The notes beneath the pieces were generated by a model. That model was not told where the DNA came from. It made no database searches and saw only the letters and a list, made by a program, of their open reading frames with translations. From CG2-30-36-16 sp964372115 (GTDB lineage Bacteria > Bacteroidota > Ignavibacteria > Ignavibacteriales > Ignavibacteriaceae): a stretch of 64,000 nucleotides of DNA. Location: the NCBI GenBank assembly GCA_964372115.1, contig CAYJPN010000011.1, positions 62,001 through 126,000 of the forward strand, in the 5' to 3' direction. The position numbers and the translations under genes are program-made. Shown piece after piece: positions 1 to 8,481 of this stretch. Every line of letters begins with the position of its first letter. Position 1 is the stretch's first letter.

Positions 1-1328
1 ACGGCGAAAAAATATTTTATGATGTTTTCAGAAAAGCTATGCCAGGGTCTGATGGCACTGTTTTTAACGTTACCCCCGGCTCATACAGTTATGTTTTCAC
101 ATATAAAATAGATAAAGTAGCTTGGGTAGATTCAATGATATACACTGCCGCATTCGTTCAGAATGATATAAACAAAGAAGTAATTAACTGCGGTAAAGCA
201 CGTCATCAGGCAGCAAAAGAATTGTTTGTTATTGGTCAGCCCGTCAACAACACAAAATACCGTTCGGTTGCCGATGATTTAATTGAAGGAAATTCTTCGA
301 TTTTACACTCTGCATCAAAAGGTGTTATGGGTGGTTTTAATGTCGAATTTTTCGAAGGCGGCGTACCGGCACCGGGTTGGCAGGTAGTAAATCCCGATGG
401 CGGTCTAACATTTGAAACCGCTGAAGGAGCTAATGGGCCCAGCTTTAGCGGAAATAAATCAGCCTTCGTAGATTTTTACTCATATAGTACCTCGGGACAA
501 AGAGATTACTTATATTCAAAAGTATTTACAGGACTTGAGAGTACCGATACAGTAAAATTTGATTACGCATATGCGATGTACCCCGGCTATACCGATTCAC
601 TCGTTGTAAAATTATCTACCGATGGTGGAGCAACATTTCCATACGAAATATTCCGTAAAGGAGGAAGCAGTCTTGCAACTGCACCGGCAACAACATCACC
701 GTTTGTTCCTTCCTCACCTAACCAATGGCGCACTTTTGTCTATTCGTTAACGACAATACATGTACCCGTTGAGTTAACTGCGTTTGTTGCTTCTGTAATA
801 AAGAACACTGTTCAATTAAACTGGACAACATCAACCGAAACAAATAACTTTGGTTTTGAAGTTGAGAAATCTTATGATGGTTCCAATTTTGTTAAAATCG
901 GTTTTGTGAGTGGAAATGGAACATCAACCGAATTAAACGACTATTTGTATACTGATAGACCAGATGTAGATAAGAATACCGAAATATATTACAGACTTCA
1001 CCAGGTTGATTTAGACGGCACGGCTAAATATTCGAATACAATTTCCGTCGCTTTCGAATTACCAAGTAGTTTTGCACTAAGCCAAAATTATCCTAACCCG
1101 TTTAATCCTTCAACTACTATTAGCTACTCGGTTGCCGAAACAGTACCTGTACTATTAAAAATTTACGATGTTACCGGGCAGGAAGTTTCGGTACTTGTAA
1201 ATGAAGTAAAACAGGCAGGAAAATATGGTGTCAGTTTTGATGCTTCAAAACTTACATCGGGAATTTATTTCTACAAATTGAGCGCTGGAAGTTTTTCTTC
1301 CGTAAAAAAAATGAGCGTATTAAAATAA
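1..1328 (+). CDS. T9SS-exported protein, C-terminal part (5' end outside window)
   Basis: The reading frame is open from base 3, ahead of the first ATG at 39, so the true start lies left of the window. The visible part has a beta-rich region that is not recognised (it includes a jelly-roll-like stretch around GFNVEFFEGGVPAPGW). Next comes the Ig/FN3-like domain that precedes many sorting tails in this window (VPVELTAF...LNWTTSTETNNFGFEVE), and then an ~80-residue T9SS type A tail (QNYPNPFNPSTTISYS to VKKMSVLK). Proteins with this tail are known to cross the outer membrane through the type IX system and to be attached to the surface or released after tail cleavage. Here the tail loop is short, with no extra repeat DNA. 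The substrate or role of the N-terminal body cannot be told. A strong terminator follows the stop codon. Confidence 0.85.
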   Translation, partial: GEKIFYDVFRKAMPGSDGTVFNVTPGSYSYVFTYKIDKVAWVDSMIYTAAFVQNDINKEVINCGKARHQAAKELFVIGQPVNNTKYRSVADDLIEGNSSILHSASKGVMGGFNVEFFEGGVPAPGWQVVNPDGGLTFETAEGANGPSFSGNKSAFVDFYSYSTSGQRDYLYSKVFTGLESTDTVKFDYAYAMYPGYTDSLVVKLSTDGGATFPYEIFRKGGSSLATAPATTSPFVPSSPNQWRTFVYSLTTIHVPVELTAFVASVIKNTVQLNWTTSTETNNFGFEVEKSYDGSNFVKIGFVSGNGTSTELNDYLYTDRPDVDKNTEIYYRLHQVDLDGTAKYSNTISVAFELPSSFALSQNYPNPFNPSTTISYSVAETVPVLLKIYDVTGQEVSVLVNEVKQAGKYGVSFDASKLTSGIYFYKLSAGSFSSVKKMSVLK

Positions 1329-1338
1329 TTTTCAAAGC

Positions 1339-1370
1339 GGGATCGGCTTAAACCGATCCCATATTTTTAA
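1339..1370 (+). terminator. Rho-independent terminator
   Basis: Perfect 8-bp stem GGGATCGG/CCGATCCC with a 6-nt loop (1339-1360), followed by ATATTTTT. It lies 11 nt after the stop codon of the first gene and just before the next start. Confidence 0.75.
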
Positions 1371-1379
1371 AAAGGTTAT

Positions 1380-2126
1380 ATGAATATGATAAAAAAAATA
1401 TTTTTCTTTTCTGCTATTATTATTTTCAGCACAACCGCTTTAGCGCAAAATTTTACTTTTATTCCGGATCATACCGCGTTAACAGGTAATGCCGGTGAAG
1501 AAGTAGTTTTCGATATTCCGATAACTAATACATCAACCCAAACTATAACACTTTTTATTTGCAGAAAAGTTGACGAGCTCCCTGCAAACTGGTATTCCTC
1601 AATGTGCTTTGACCAGAGTTGTTTCCCTGCATTTCTCGACAGTGTAGCAACCACACCCGATTTTAACAGTTCGCCCCTTGCTCCGGGCGAAACCAGAGAT
1701 TTTTCAATGCATATTTTAACAGATAGTTTTAATACAGGTACCGGACATATAAAACTGCTTGCTGGCGATACCCGAAATTTATCCGATACTATAGGCATTG
1801 ATTTATATGCAACTGTTGATGCAACTGCTGTTGATAATAATAACAATATGAACTTGTCATTTACGTTAGACCAAAATTATCCTAACCCGTTTAACCCCTC
1901 CACAATAATTAGCTGGCAATTGCCGGAGCGGGCAAATGTTACCTTAAATGTTTATGATATACTCGGCAATAAAGTTGCGGAATTAGTAAATGAAGTTCAA
2001 GATGCCGGGAGGCATAATGTTGAGTTTTCAGCTGCCGGTAAAAACCAATTAGTCAGCGGAATTTATTTGTATCAAATAAAAGCCGGAAGTTTTACACAGA
2101 CTAAAAAATTATTGCTTCTAAAATAA
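1380..2126 (+). CDS. Small T9SS-exported protein of unknown function
   Basis: 248 residues. There is a clear signal peptide (MNMIKKIFFFSAIIIFSTTALAQ), so the protein enters the periplasm. Residues ~25-150 form a beta-sandwich-like domain with three cysteines in the stretch FICRKVDELPANWYSSMC and nearby (plausible disulfides). The wording NAGEEVVFDIPITNTSTQTITL resembles NPCBM/CARDB-like Ig folds, but this is only an impression. Residues ~160-248 are a T9SS type A tail (QNYPNPFNPSTIISWQ to TKKLLLLK). The start at 1380 has an AAAGG ribosome site about 4 nt upstream; a second ATG two codons later is also possible. Its stop overlaps the next start (TAATG), so the two are probably co-translated. 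Function unknown. Confidence 0.85.
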   Translation: MNMIKKIFFFSAIIIFSTTALAQNFTFIPDHTALTGNAGEEVVFDIPITNTSTQTITLFICRKVDELPANWYSSMCFDQSCFPAFLDSVATTPDFNSSPLAPGETRDFSMHILTDSFNTGTGHIKLLAGDTRNLSDTIGIDLYATVDATAVDNNNNMNLSFTLDQNYPNPFNPSTIISWQLPERANVTLNVYDILGNKVAELVNEVQDAGRHNVEFSAAGKNQLVSGIYLYQIKAGSFTQTKKLLLLK

Positions 2127-3250
2127 TGCTGGAAAAACTGCTTTTGCTTCTCTTTGTCTTTATTGTTTTTCAAAATGTAAACGCGCAAGACAGTTTACTT
2201 TTTTTAATCCGGGTTGATGATATTCAATCGAGAAATACAACTACGTTACCGAGAAGCATTCTGGATTTCGAAAATGCAGTTATGCAAAGAGGCGGAAAAG
2301 TAACATGGGCAGTAATTCCGCACCGGTTAATTGAGTCGCAAAATTTAAATGGAATTCTAAGTAAAGAATTAAGAGAATCAGTAACTCGTGGTAATGAAAT
2401 TGTATTACATGGTTATAATCACATATGTCCGGTTTGCGGCAGTTCAAATCATGAGATGTTTTGCACCGCCCAGAACAGCCACATCTCATACGTGCAGCAG
2501 CAAAGCCTGATAACAGATGGCTTACAAATTTTATTCGACACCTTAAACATTACCCCGGTAAGTTTTGTACCCCCCGGGCACGCACAGGATACCGTAACTT
2601 TTCAGGTTCTGTTAGATGAGGGCATCGAGTTTCTTTCATCACTTGGGAATTCTAAAGATTTCATTTATAAAAATCTTTATAATCTAAAACCAAACAACGA
2701 ATACACATGGCAGCTTACCTCTTCTATTTATCAGCAAAATTTGCAGGCGGCTCTTCAAAGCGTAAGAACAACTGGTAAAACAAATTCTTATTACTGCCTG
2801 CTGTTGCACGACCCGTTTATACGGCAGGGATATGAAAATGGAATTGTTGTTCAATGGATTGGTGAACTGCTCGACTCGCTTAACCTTGAATACGGCAACA
2901 AAATAAAATACAAAACCGTTACCGAAGCCGCCAAAGAATTTAAACAGCAGCAAACTTCATTTGTTTATTCTGAAGAAACCCTTCCCCAACAATTTCAGTT
3001 GTACCCAAATTACCCCAATCCATTTAACCCATCCACAGCAATAAAATATTCAATCCCGTCTTTACGATACGTTACGTTAAAAATTTACGACATCCTCGGC
3101 AATGAAATTACCACACTGGTAAACGAACAAAAAGCATCCGGTAATTATGAAGTTGAATGGAATACAGGCACTAACGCAAGCGGAGTTTATTTTTATAAAT
3201 TACAATCCGCGGAATTTACTTCAGTCAGAAAAATGGTTTTAATTCGGTAA
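2126..3250 (+). CDS. Secreted polysaccharide-deacetylase-like protein with T9SS tail
   Basis: 374 residues with signal peptide (cleavage likely after NVNA, residue 20). Residues ~24-270 resemble the polysaccharide deacetylase / DUF2334 fold. An Asp pair (D31-D32 in LIRVDDI) and a His pair spaced HxxxH (H95, H99 in LHGYNH) match the usual metal-binding Asp-His-His set. The family removes N- or O-acetyl groups from glycans, but the substrate here is unknown. Just after the His pair sits an unusual cysteine cluster (C101, C104, C113). Residues ~290-374 are the T9SS tail (NYPNPFNPSTAIKYS), so the enzyme is probably displayed on the cell surface. The start overlaps the previous stop by one base (TAATG). 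The family call rests on the fold motifs only; activity is inferred. Confidence 0.75.
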   Translation: MLEKLLLLLFVFIVFQNVNAQDSLLFLIRVDDIQSRNTTTLPRSILDFENAVMQRGGKVTWAVIPHRLIESQNLNGILSKELRESVTRGNEIVLHGYNHICPVCGSSNHEMFCTAQNSHISYVQQQSLITDGLQILFDTLNITPVSFVPPGHAQDTVTFQVLLDEGIEFLSSLGNSKDFIYKNLYNLKPNNEYTWQLTSSIYQQNLQAALQSVRTTGKTNSYYCLLLHDPFIRQGYENGIVVQWIGELLDSLNLEYGNKIKYKTVTEAAKEFKQQQTSFVYSEETLPQQFQLYPNYPNPFNPSTAIKYSIPSLRYVTLKIYDILGNEITTLVNEQKASGNYEVEWNTGTNASGVYFYKLQSAEFTSVRKMVLIR

Positions 3251-3258
3251 TATATCTC

Positions 3259-3286
3259 GTAGGGGTGAGGCATGCCTCGCCCCTAC
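3259..3286. repeat. REP-like palindrome, copy A
   Basis: 28-nt palindrome with 14-nt arms and no loop (GTAGGGGTGAGGCA against TGCCTCGCCCCTAC; one G-T wobble pair). It begins 8 nt after the stop codon of the deacetylase-like gene and touches the broken end of a RAYT transposase remnant. Such elements are typical repetitive extragenic palindromes moved or maintained by RAYT proteins. Confidence 0.65.
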
Positions 3287-3289
3287 AAT

Positions 3290-3557
3290 ATCTATATCAT
3301 TTATTATAACAATGCCGTGTATATGATTCGGTATAACCATGTATTCGTCAAGCTCGGATTCTTGATAATGATTTGGGAGTTCATTCCAAATCGCATTCAC
3401 CGATTTCCTCAAATCATTCAAAATCATTTCCCCATTTTTAACTTTGCCAAAATGATGGGTGTGGTCTTTTGTACAGATTGTAACATAATACCACCCGAAT
3501 TGGAGTAATCATATTCACGTAAGCGATTGCGTTTTCTGAATTGTAAAATGTTGTTCA
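3290..3557 (-). pseudogene. RAYT (REP-associated tyrosine transposase) remnant
   Basis: Reading the minus strand from about 3557 gives a RAYT/IS200-like N-terminus (RKRNRLREYDYSNSGG). After a one-base frameshift near 3495 it continues in another frame as YVTICTKDHTHHFGKVKN, then VNAIWNELPNHYQ, then the HxH motif segment YMVIPNHIHGIVIIND. The homology stops at palindrome copy A. The C-terminal part with the catalytic tyrosine is missing, and the last codons merely translate the palindrome. The gene is therefore dead: shifted and truncated. RAYT proteins are single-strand nucleases of the Y1/HUH family linked to REP palindromes, and this remnant is bracketed by one on each side (3259-3286, 3583-3609). 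A possible original start is the TTG near 3557. Confidence 0.75.
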
Positions 3558-3582
3558 ATTTATTGTATAATTATTTCGCCGT

Positions 3583-3609
3583 TATAGGCGGGGCATGCCC
3601 CGTTCTATA
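3583..3609. repeat. REP-like palindrome, copy B
   Basis: GC-rich palindrome centred at 3595/3596 (GGCGGGGCA|TGCCCCGTTC), with a one-base bulge extending into TATAG/CTATA. It shares the GGCATGCC core style with copy A. It lies on the other side of the RAYT remnant and 17 nt beyond the stop of the minus-strand uracil permease, where it may also act as an mRNA 3'-end hairpin. Confidence 0.55.
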
Positions 3610-3625
3610 GTTAACTTTATGAGAA

Positions 3626-4939
3626 CTAATCCGCGTTCTTTTTTTCATTATCAACATCTTCATTCATGATTCCCATTTTTTCGAAAAGATAAAACAGTAT
3701 TGCAAGAAACATTCCGCCGACAGCGGCAAGCGCCATACCTTTTAACTGAACCGAACCGATGTTTATTCCGGCGCCGCTTATTCCAAGAATAAAAGTAACT
3801 GCGCCGAGAACCATATTTTTGTTTTTACTGAAATCAACTTTTTGATCGATAAATATTCTAAAACCCTGAACGGCAATTACACCAAACAGAAGCATTGTTA
3901 TTCCGCCCATAACCGGTTCGGGAATTGCGGAAATTGCAGCTGAGATTTTTCCTACACAAGAAAAAAGTATTGCGAGTACCGCGGCAATGCGTATAACCCA
4001 AACTGAATAAACCCTCGTAATTGCTAAGACGCCTATATTTTCGCCGTAGGTTGTATTCGGTGTTGAGCCTGTAAAACCTGAAATTACATTACTTATTCCA
4101 TCACCAAGCAGCGATCTGTGAAGCCCCGGTTTTTTCATTAAATCTTCCCCCGTAATTTTTCCTGTAACTATTAGGTGACTAATATGTTCTGCCAGTACCA
4201 CAAGGCAGGCGGGCGCAATAATGATGATTGCATTTATATCGAATTTGGGTAAATAAAATTTTGGAATCGAAAACCATGCGGCATTTGTAATGGTGGTTGT
4301 GTCAACCATTCCCATAAAAAACGCTAAAATATAACCTGCAATAATTGCTGTTAATATTGGAATAACACGAAAAAAGCCCTTAAAAATTAGAGAGCCTAAT
4401 ATTCCGGTGAATAATGTAAATAATGAAACGATTATCACATTTGAGTTCATTTTAAAAGCAGGAACAACATTTCCTATATCGGTTGGAGAAGGCGCCAACC
4501 CGGATTGTTGAACCGCAATCGGCGCAAGTTCAAGTCCGATTATTGCAACCACACTCCCCATAATAGCCGGCGGCATTACTATATCAATCCATTTTATACC
4601 GAATTTTTTTACTAAAAAAGACATTAGGATAAAAAACAATCCGAAAAATATAAATCCAGACTGCGCATAATTAAAACTTCCGAAGGCGGAAATAATTAAA
4701 AAGGTTGGTGAAATAAAAGCAAAGCTGGAACCGAGATATGCCGGAATTCCCCCCTTAGTTACGTAAGAATAAATCAATGTGCCGATGCCATTCATCAAAA
4801 GCGCAATTGCCGGATCGATACCGAGCAATATCGGCACCAAAATGGTTCCCCCGAACATTGCTGTTAAATGTTGAAAACTAAGCGGGATTGTTTCCAGGAT
4901 TGGAAGTTTTTCTGCAATGCCTATGACTCTTCTTTTCAT
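3626..4939 (-). CDS. uraA: Uracil permease (NCS2 / UraA family)
   Basis: 437 residues, the normal length for UraA. It imports uracil with protons across the inner membrane as part of pyrimidine salvage. The N-terminus (RRVIGIAEKLPILETIPLS, then AMFGGTILVPILL) and the segment GSTPNTTYGENIGVLAITR match E. coli UraA closely. The residues that bind uracil/protons in UraA (E241, H245, E290) correspond here to E251 and H255 (in LAEHISHL) and E300 (in TTYGENIG), all present. There are about 14 hydrophobic segments. The ATG start has a good ribosome site (AAGAGGAAAC) on the minus strand. It is divergent from the sensor kinase gene, and no other pyrimidine genes are nearby. Xanthine or another nucleobase is a less likely substrate given the UraA-like motifs. 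Confidence 0.9.
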   Translation of the reverse strand: MKRRVIGIAEKLPILETIPLSFQHLTAMFGGTILVPILLGIDPAIALLMNGIGTLIYSYVTKGGIPAYLGSSFAFISPTFLIISAFGSFNYAQSGFIFFGLFFILMSFLVKKFGIKWIDIVMPPAIMGSVVAIIGLELAPIAVQQSGLAPSPTDIGNVVPAFKMNSNVIIVSLFTLFTGILGSLIFKGFFRVIPILTAIIAGYILAFFMGMVDTTTITNAAWFSIPKFYLPKFDINAIIIIAPACLVVLAEHISHLIVTGKITGEDLMKKPGLHRSLLGDGISNVISGFTGSTPNTTYGENIGVLAITRVYSVWVIRIAAVLAILFSCVGKISAAISAIPEPVMGGITMLLFGVIAVQGFRIFIDQKVDFSKNKNMVLGAVTFILGISGAGINIGSVQLKGMALAAVGGMFLAILFYLFEKMGIMNEDVDNEKKNAD

Positions 4940-5275
4940 GTTTCCTCTTAAAAGTTTTTATGAATGCGGAAGCAATTTTTAAAACAGAAAATTTATGTGT
5001 CATTAAAATAAACTAAACTTTCGAAATATTAATAATAGCTACAGTTTTTTATTTAGGAATTTTGAATACAATTTGCGTAACATTTTTTGGGGCAAAGCCA
5101 TTTAAAGAAAGCCTTGCAAAAATTTACCCTTCAAAGTAAAGAACCAATAAAAACCCTTTAGAAGAGAAGACAAGAATATTCATTTACCCAAGGTCAACCA
5201 ATATTTGATATTTGCCGGATATTTCGTATAATTTTTACGATAGGTTTTAAATATAATTTTTTAATTGTTGTGTAA
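4940..5275. other. Intergenic region between divergent genes, no gene seen
   Basis: AT-rich spacer between uraA (minus) and the sensor kinase (plus). It must hold both promoters. I see no convincing paired promoter boxes, no RNA gene and no coding potential. Confidence 0.5.
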
Positions 5276-5306
5276 CGGTTGAAAGCTCAGAATGTTAGCT
5301 CAACCG
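5276..5306 (+). promoter_or_regulatory. Stem-loop in the leader of the sensor kinase gene
   Basis: 7-bp stem CGGTTGA/TCAACCG with an inner AGCT...AGCT pairing, about 60 nt ahead of the kinase start and just before a short upstream reading frame. It has no following T-run, so it is a leader hairpin rather than a simple terminator. Role inferred only from position. Confidence 0.35.
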
Positions 5307-5330
5307 ATTAAGAATATTAAAAAAGAATAA

Positions 5331-5366
5331 ATGAATTTTATGAAAACCAATTACCCGCGCGTTTAA
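5331..5366 (+). other. Short upstream reading frame (11 codons)
   Basis: ATG at 5331 (second in-frame ATG at 5340) encodes MNFMKTNYPRV and ends TAA at 5364-5366, one base before the kinase ATG at 5368 (TAATATG). The kinase start has no visible ribosome site of its own, so translation could be coupled through this leader frame. It may equally be chance. Confidence 0.3.
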
Positions 5367-5367
5367 T

Positions 5368-8300
5368 ATGCAGCACAAAAAATCAGCTCGATTTTATTTT
5401 TTTATTATCGTCTTTTTTTCTGCTTATCCAATTTATGGACAATTCGATTATTACTCCCTTGAACAGGGTTTATCTCAAACAAATGTTAGATGCATTTTCC
5501 AGGATCGCAGCGGGTTTTTGTGGCTTGGAACTCAGGACGGGTTAAATAGATTCGATGGTTATCAATTCACGAAATTCAGAAGAGAATTAAACAATTCGAA
5601 TTCTTTATCCGGGAATTATATCTCCTGCATAACGGAAGATAAACGGGGTAAAATTGTTATTGGAACGATAAACGGGGTTACAGTATACGACACACGTCTT
5701 AACAAATTTGAACGGATCGAAATCAAAGATTCGATATACAAAATCGGGTCAGTATCATCTATAGTTTGCTCAAAGGACGGTTCTATTTGGATTGGGGATT
5801 ACTACTCCGGGCTCATAAAAATAAACGGCAGCAGTTATATCCGTTTTATAAATGAACCAGGTAACCCTAATTCAGTTAGCAGCAATTATGTTACTTCGCT
5901 CTGCGAAGATGCAGAAGGTAATATTTGGATCGGCACATTTGGAGCAGGGGTTAATAAGTATGATAAACAAACTAATAAAATTGAACGGGTTAATTTAACT
6001 TCCGCAAATAAGAGTGAATCAATTTCCAATATCATTAGTGCCCTCAGTACCGATAATAAAGGGAACATCTATATCGGCACCACTAATGGTTTAAATGTGA
6101 TAAACACTGCATCACAAAGCATTACTACTTTTAAGAATAATTCCGCAATTAAAAATACAATTAGCGGCAATAACATTTTATCAATCTATTGTGATAAATC
6201 AGATAAAGTTTGGGTTGCAATTGAAGGTAAAGGAGTAAATTTATTTGATGTTACAAAAAAGACTTTTACAAAAATCCGTATCGAATCCCAAAACAACCCC
6301 GCCGCTGAAGAAAATAATATAATGTCGATTTTTGAGGATTACAATAATAACATTTGGTTCGGAACAACTACCAACGGATTAATTAAATGGAAAAAAAACA
6401 GATCCAATTTCAAAAGCATAAGTCAAAAAATAAACCGTGATTATTTGAGTAATTATTCCATCAGGGCAATTTTTGTAGATCGAGAGAAAAATAGATGGGT
6501 AGGAACAGATAACGGTCTTAACAAAATTTTAGCCGGTTCAGGGCGTGTTAAAAAGTACTTTTATAACATAAACGATAGAACATCGATAAATGATAATAAG
6601 ATTTGGGCAATTACAGAAGATAAAAAAGGAAATATCTGGATAGGCACACAACGCGGTTTAGCGCTTTACAATAATAGGAATGATAATTTTGAGAGATTCA
6701 TTTATTCCGCCGGCACAAAAGAATCGCTTCCTGTTTTTATTATCAGATGTATCTACTTCGATGAAAACAATCTGTTGTGGTTTGGAACTTACGGGAGCGG
6801 ATTGTACAGCTTTGATATTCAGCGAAAAACATTTGCCAATCATACGTTCAATATTAATAACTCTGACGCCCAAAAGGATGTTGTGATTTTTCAAATCTAT
6901 CAAGATAATAAAGACAATTTATGGTTAGTTACTGCAAGTTGTTTAGCTTGCTATAATCAAAAAACAAAAAGTTACGAGCGGTTCTTTTCGGATTCACAAA
7001 AAGGCGACGACGATATTCAATGTGTTCTCTATTCTTTATTAAGAGAAAATGATTCAACTTTTTGGGTTGGTACTCTCGGCGATGGATTAATCAAATACAA
7101 CTTCTTAAAAAAACAATATAAATTTTATACTGAAAAAGATGGGCTGGCAAATAATGTTGTTTACTCCATACTTAAAGATAATAAAGAATATTTGTGGCTC
7201 TCTACTAATTATGGTATTTCCAAGTTTGATATAAAAACGGAACAGTTTAAGAACTATGACAAAAACGATGGACTCCCTACTGATGAATTTAATACCGGAG
7301 CATTTACAGTCGACAAAAACCGGCGTTTTTACTTTGGAGGCATTGAGGGTTTGGTAATGTTTAATCCGGATAGTATTAGTAGTGATGTAAGCCGTCCGAA
7401 TATTGCCATAACAAATTTTAAAGTTTTTGACAGAGCAATTTTTCCCAACAAAGTATATTTTGATGATGATGAAATTAACCTTAATTATAACAAAAACTTT
7501 TTTTCTTTTGAATTCGTATCGTTAGATTTAACTTCTTCACCCAAAAATGAATATGCTTATATGTTAGAGGGATACGACAAAAATTGGATTTACTCAGGGA
7601 AACGAAGATACGCAGCCTATACAAACGTTGAGCCCGGAGAATATATACTAAAAGTAAAAGGCTCTAACAACGATAGGTATTGGAATGAAGCCGGAATACA
7701 GTTGCGCCTCACTATTGCTCCCCCATTTTGGTTAACATATTGGTTTCGATTTTTAGCAATAGGAATATTGTTTGCTTCAATCATTTTTACCGTTAGAAGA
7801 AAGTTAAACAAAACTAAATTAGAGCGTAATATTCAGCAAAATTTTACCCGCCAGTTAATCGAATCACAAGAATCGGAAAGAATGAGAATCGCCTCAGAAC
7901 TTCATGATAGTGTCGGACAAAATTTGGTAGTAATTAAAAACAGGGCTGTTCTTGGCATCAACGATCCTTTAACCCAAAAACAACAAATTGAAGAAATCCT
8001 TGCGCTCACATCGGAGACAATTACAGAAGTAAGAGGAATATCATATAATTTACGTCCTTATCAATTAGGCAAAATTGGTCTTACTAAAGCAATCGAGGCG
8101 GTAATTCGCAACGGTATACAGTCATCAACTATTAATTTTAATACTGTAATAAATAATATTGATGGCTCGGTAACGCAGGAAAATGAAATTCATCTTTATA
8201 GAATAATTCAGGAGTGTATAAGTAATTCCCTCAGGCATTCAGATGCGAAAAATGTATCATTAAAAATTTTAAGACAAGATAACACTATAAAAATAAATTA

Positions 8301-8481
8301 TTCTGATGATGGAAAAGGATTTGAATCTAATTCTGAAAAAAATGCTCCGAGCGGGCTCGGTTTTTCAAGTATGGCAGAGAGAATAAAATTTCTCGGCGGG
8401 ACAATGTCAGTAGAATCCAGCCCGGGGGACGGGACAAAAATAGATTTCATTATTTCAATTAAACCGGGTAAAACAAAATGA
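5368..8481 (+). CDS. Propeller-sensor histidine kinase (reg_prop / Y_Y_Y / HisKA_3)
   Basis: 1037 residues. A signal/anchor segment (residues ~8-25) is followed by about twelve two-component-regulator-propeller repeats (such as DRSGFLWLGTQDGLNRFDG and GNIWIGTQRGLALYN), predicting two seven-bladed-type propellers in the periplasm (~26-690). A Y_Y_Y domain follows (~710-790; AYMLEGYDKNWIYSG), then one membrane segment (~797-815). The HisKA_3 dimerisation domain has the phosphate-accepting His846 (ELHDSVGQNL), and a GHKL ATPase has N-box NSLRHSDAKN and G-box DDGKGF / SGLGFSSM. There is no receiver or AraC domain fused at the end, unlike many SusR-type hybrids. Instead a separate regulator gene overlaps its stop by 4 nt (ATGA), which is very likely its partner. 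In Bacteroidota such sensors often detect glycans, but the ligand here is unknown. Confidence 0.9.
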   Translation: MQHKKSARFYFFIIVFFSAYPIYGQFDYYSLEQGLSQTNVRCIFQDRSGFLWLGTQDGLNRFDGYQFTKFRRELNNSNSLSGNYISCITEDKRGKIVIGTINGVTVYDTRLNKFERIEIKDSIYKIGSVSSIVCSKDGSIWIGDYYSGLIKINGSSYIRFINEPGNPNSVSSNYVTSLCEDAEGNIWIGTFGAGVNKYDKQTNKIERVNLTSANKSESISNIISALSTDNKGNIYIGTTNGLNVINTASQSITTFKNNSAIKNTISGNNILSIYCDKSDKVWVAIEGKGVNLFDVTKKTFTKIRIESQNNPAAEENNIMSIFEDYNNNIWFGTTTNGLIKWKKNRSNFKSISQKINRDYLSNYSIRAIFVDREKNRWVGTDNGLNKILAGSGRVKKYFYNINDRTSINDNKIWAITEDKKGNIWIGTQRGLALYNNRNDNFERFIYSAGTKESLPVFIIRCIYFDENNLLWFGTYGSGLYSFDIQRKTFANHTFNINNSDAQKDVVIFQIYQDNKDNLWLVTASCLACYNQKTKSYERFFSDSQKGDDDIQCVLYSLLRENDSTFWVGTLGDGLIKYNFLKKQYKFYTEKDGLANNVVYSILKDNKEYLWLSTNYGISKFDIKTEQFKNYDKNDGLPTDEFNTGAFTVDKNRRFYFGGIEGLVMFNPDSISSDVSRPNIAITNFKVFDRAIFPNKVYFDDDEINLNYNKNFFSFEFVSLDLTSSPKNEYAYMLEGYDKNWIYSGKRRYAAYTNVEPGEYILKVKGSNNDRYWNEAGIQLRLTIAPPFWLTYWFRFLAIGILFASIIFTVRRKLNKTKLERNIQQNFTRQLIESQESERMRIASELHDSVGQNLVVIKNRAVLGINDPLTQKQQIEEILALTSETITEVRGISYNLRPYQLGKIGLTKAIEAVIRNGIQSSTINFNTVINNIDGSVTQENEIHLYRIIQECISNSLRHSDAKNVSLKILRQDNTIKINYSDDGKGFESNSEKNAPSGLGFSSMAERIKFLGGTMSVESSPGDGTKIDFIISIKPGKTK

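Noticed and set aside
3272..3508. 78-codon plus-strand frame opposite the RAYT remnant
   Set aside because: It is the antisense reading of the palindrome and the RAYT pseudogene, and has no signal or family features.
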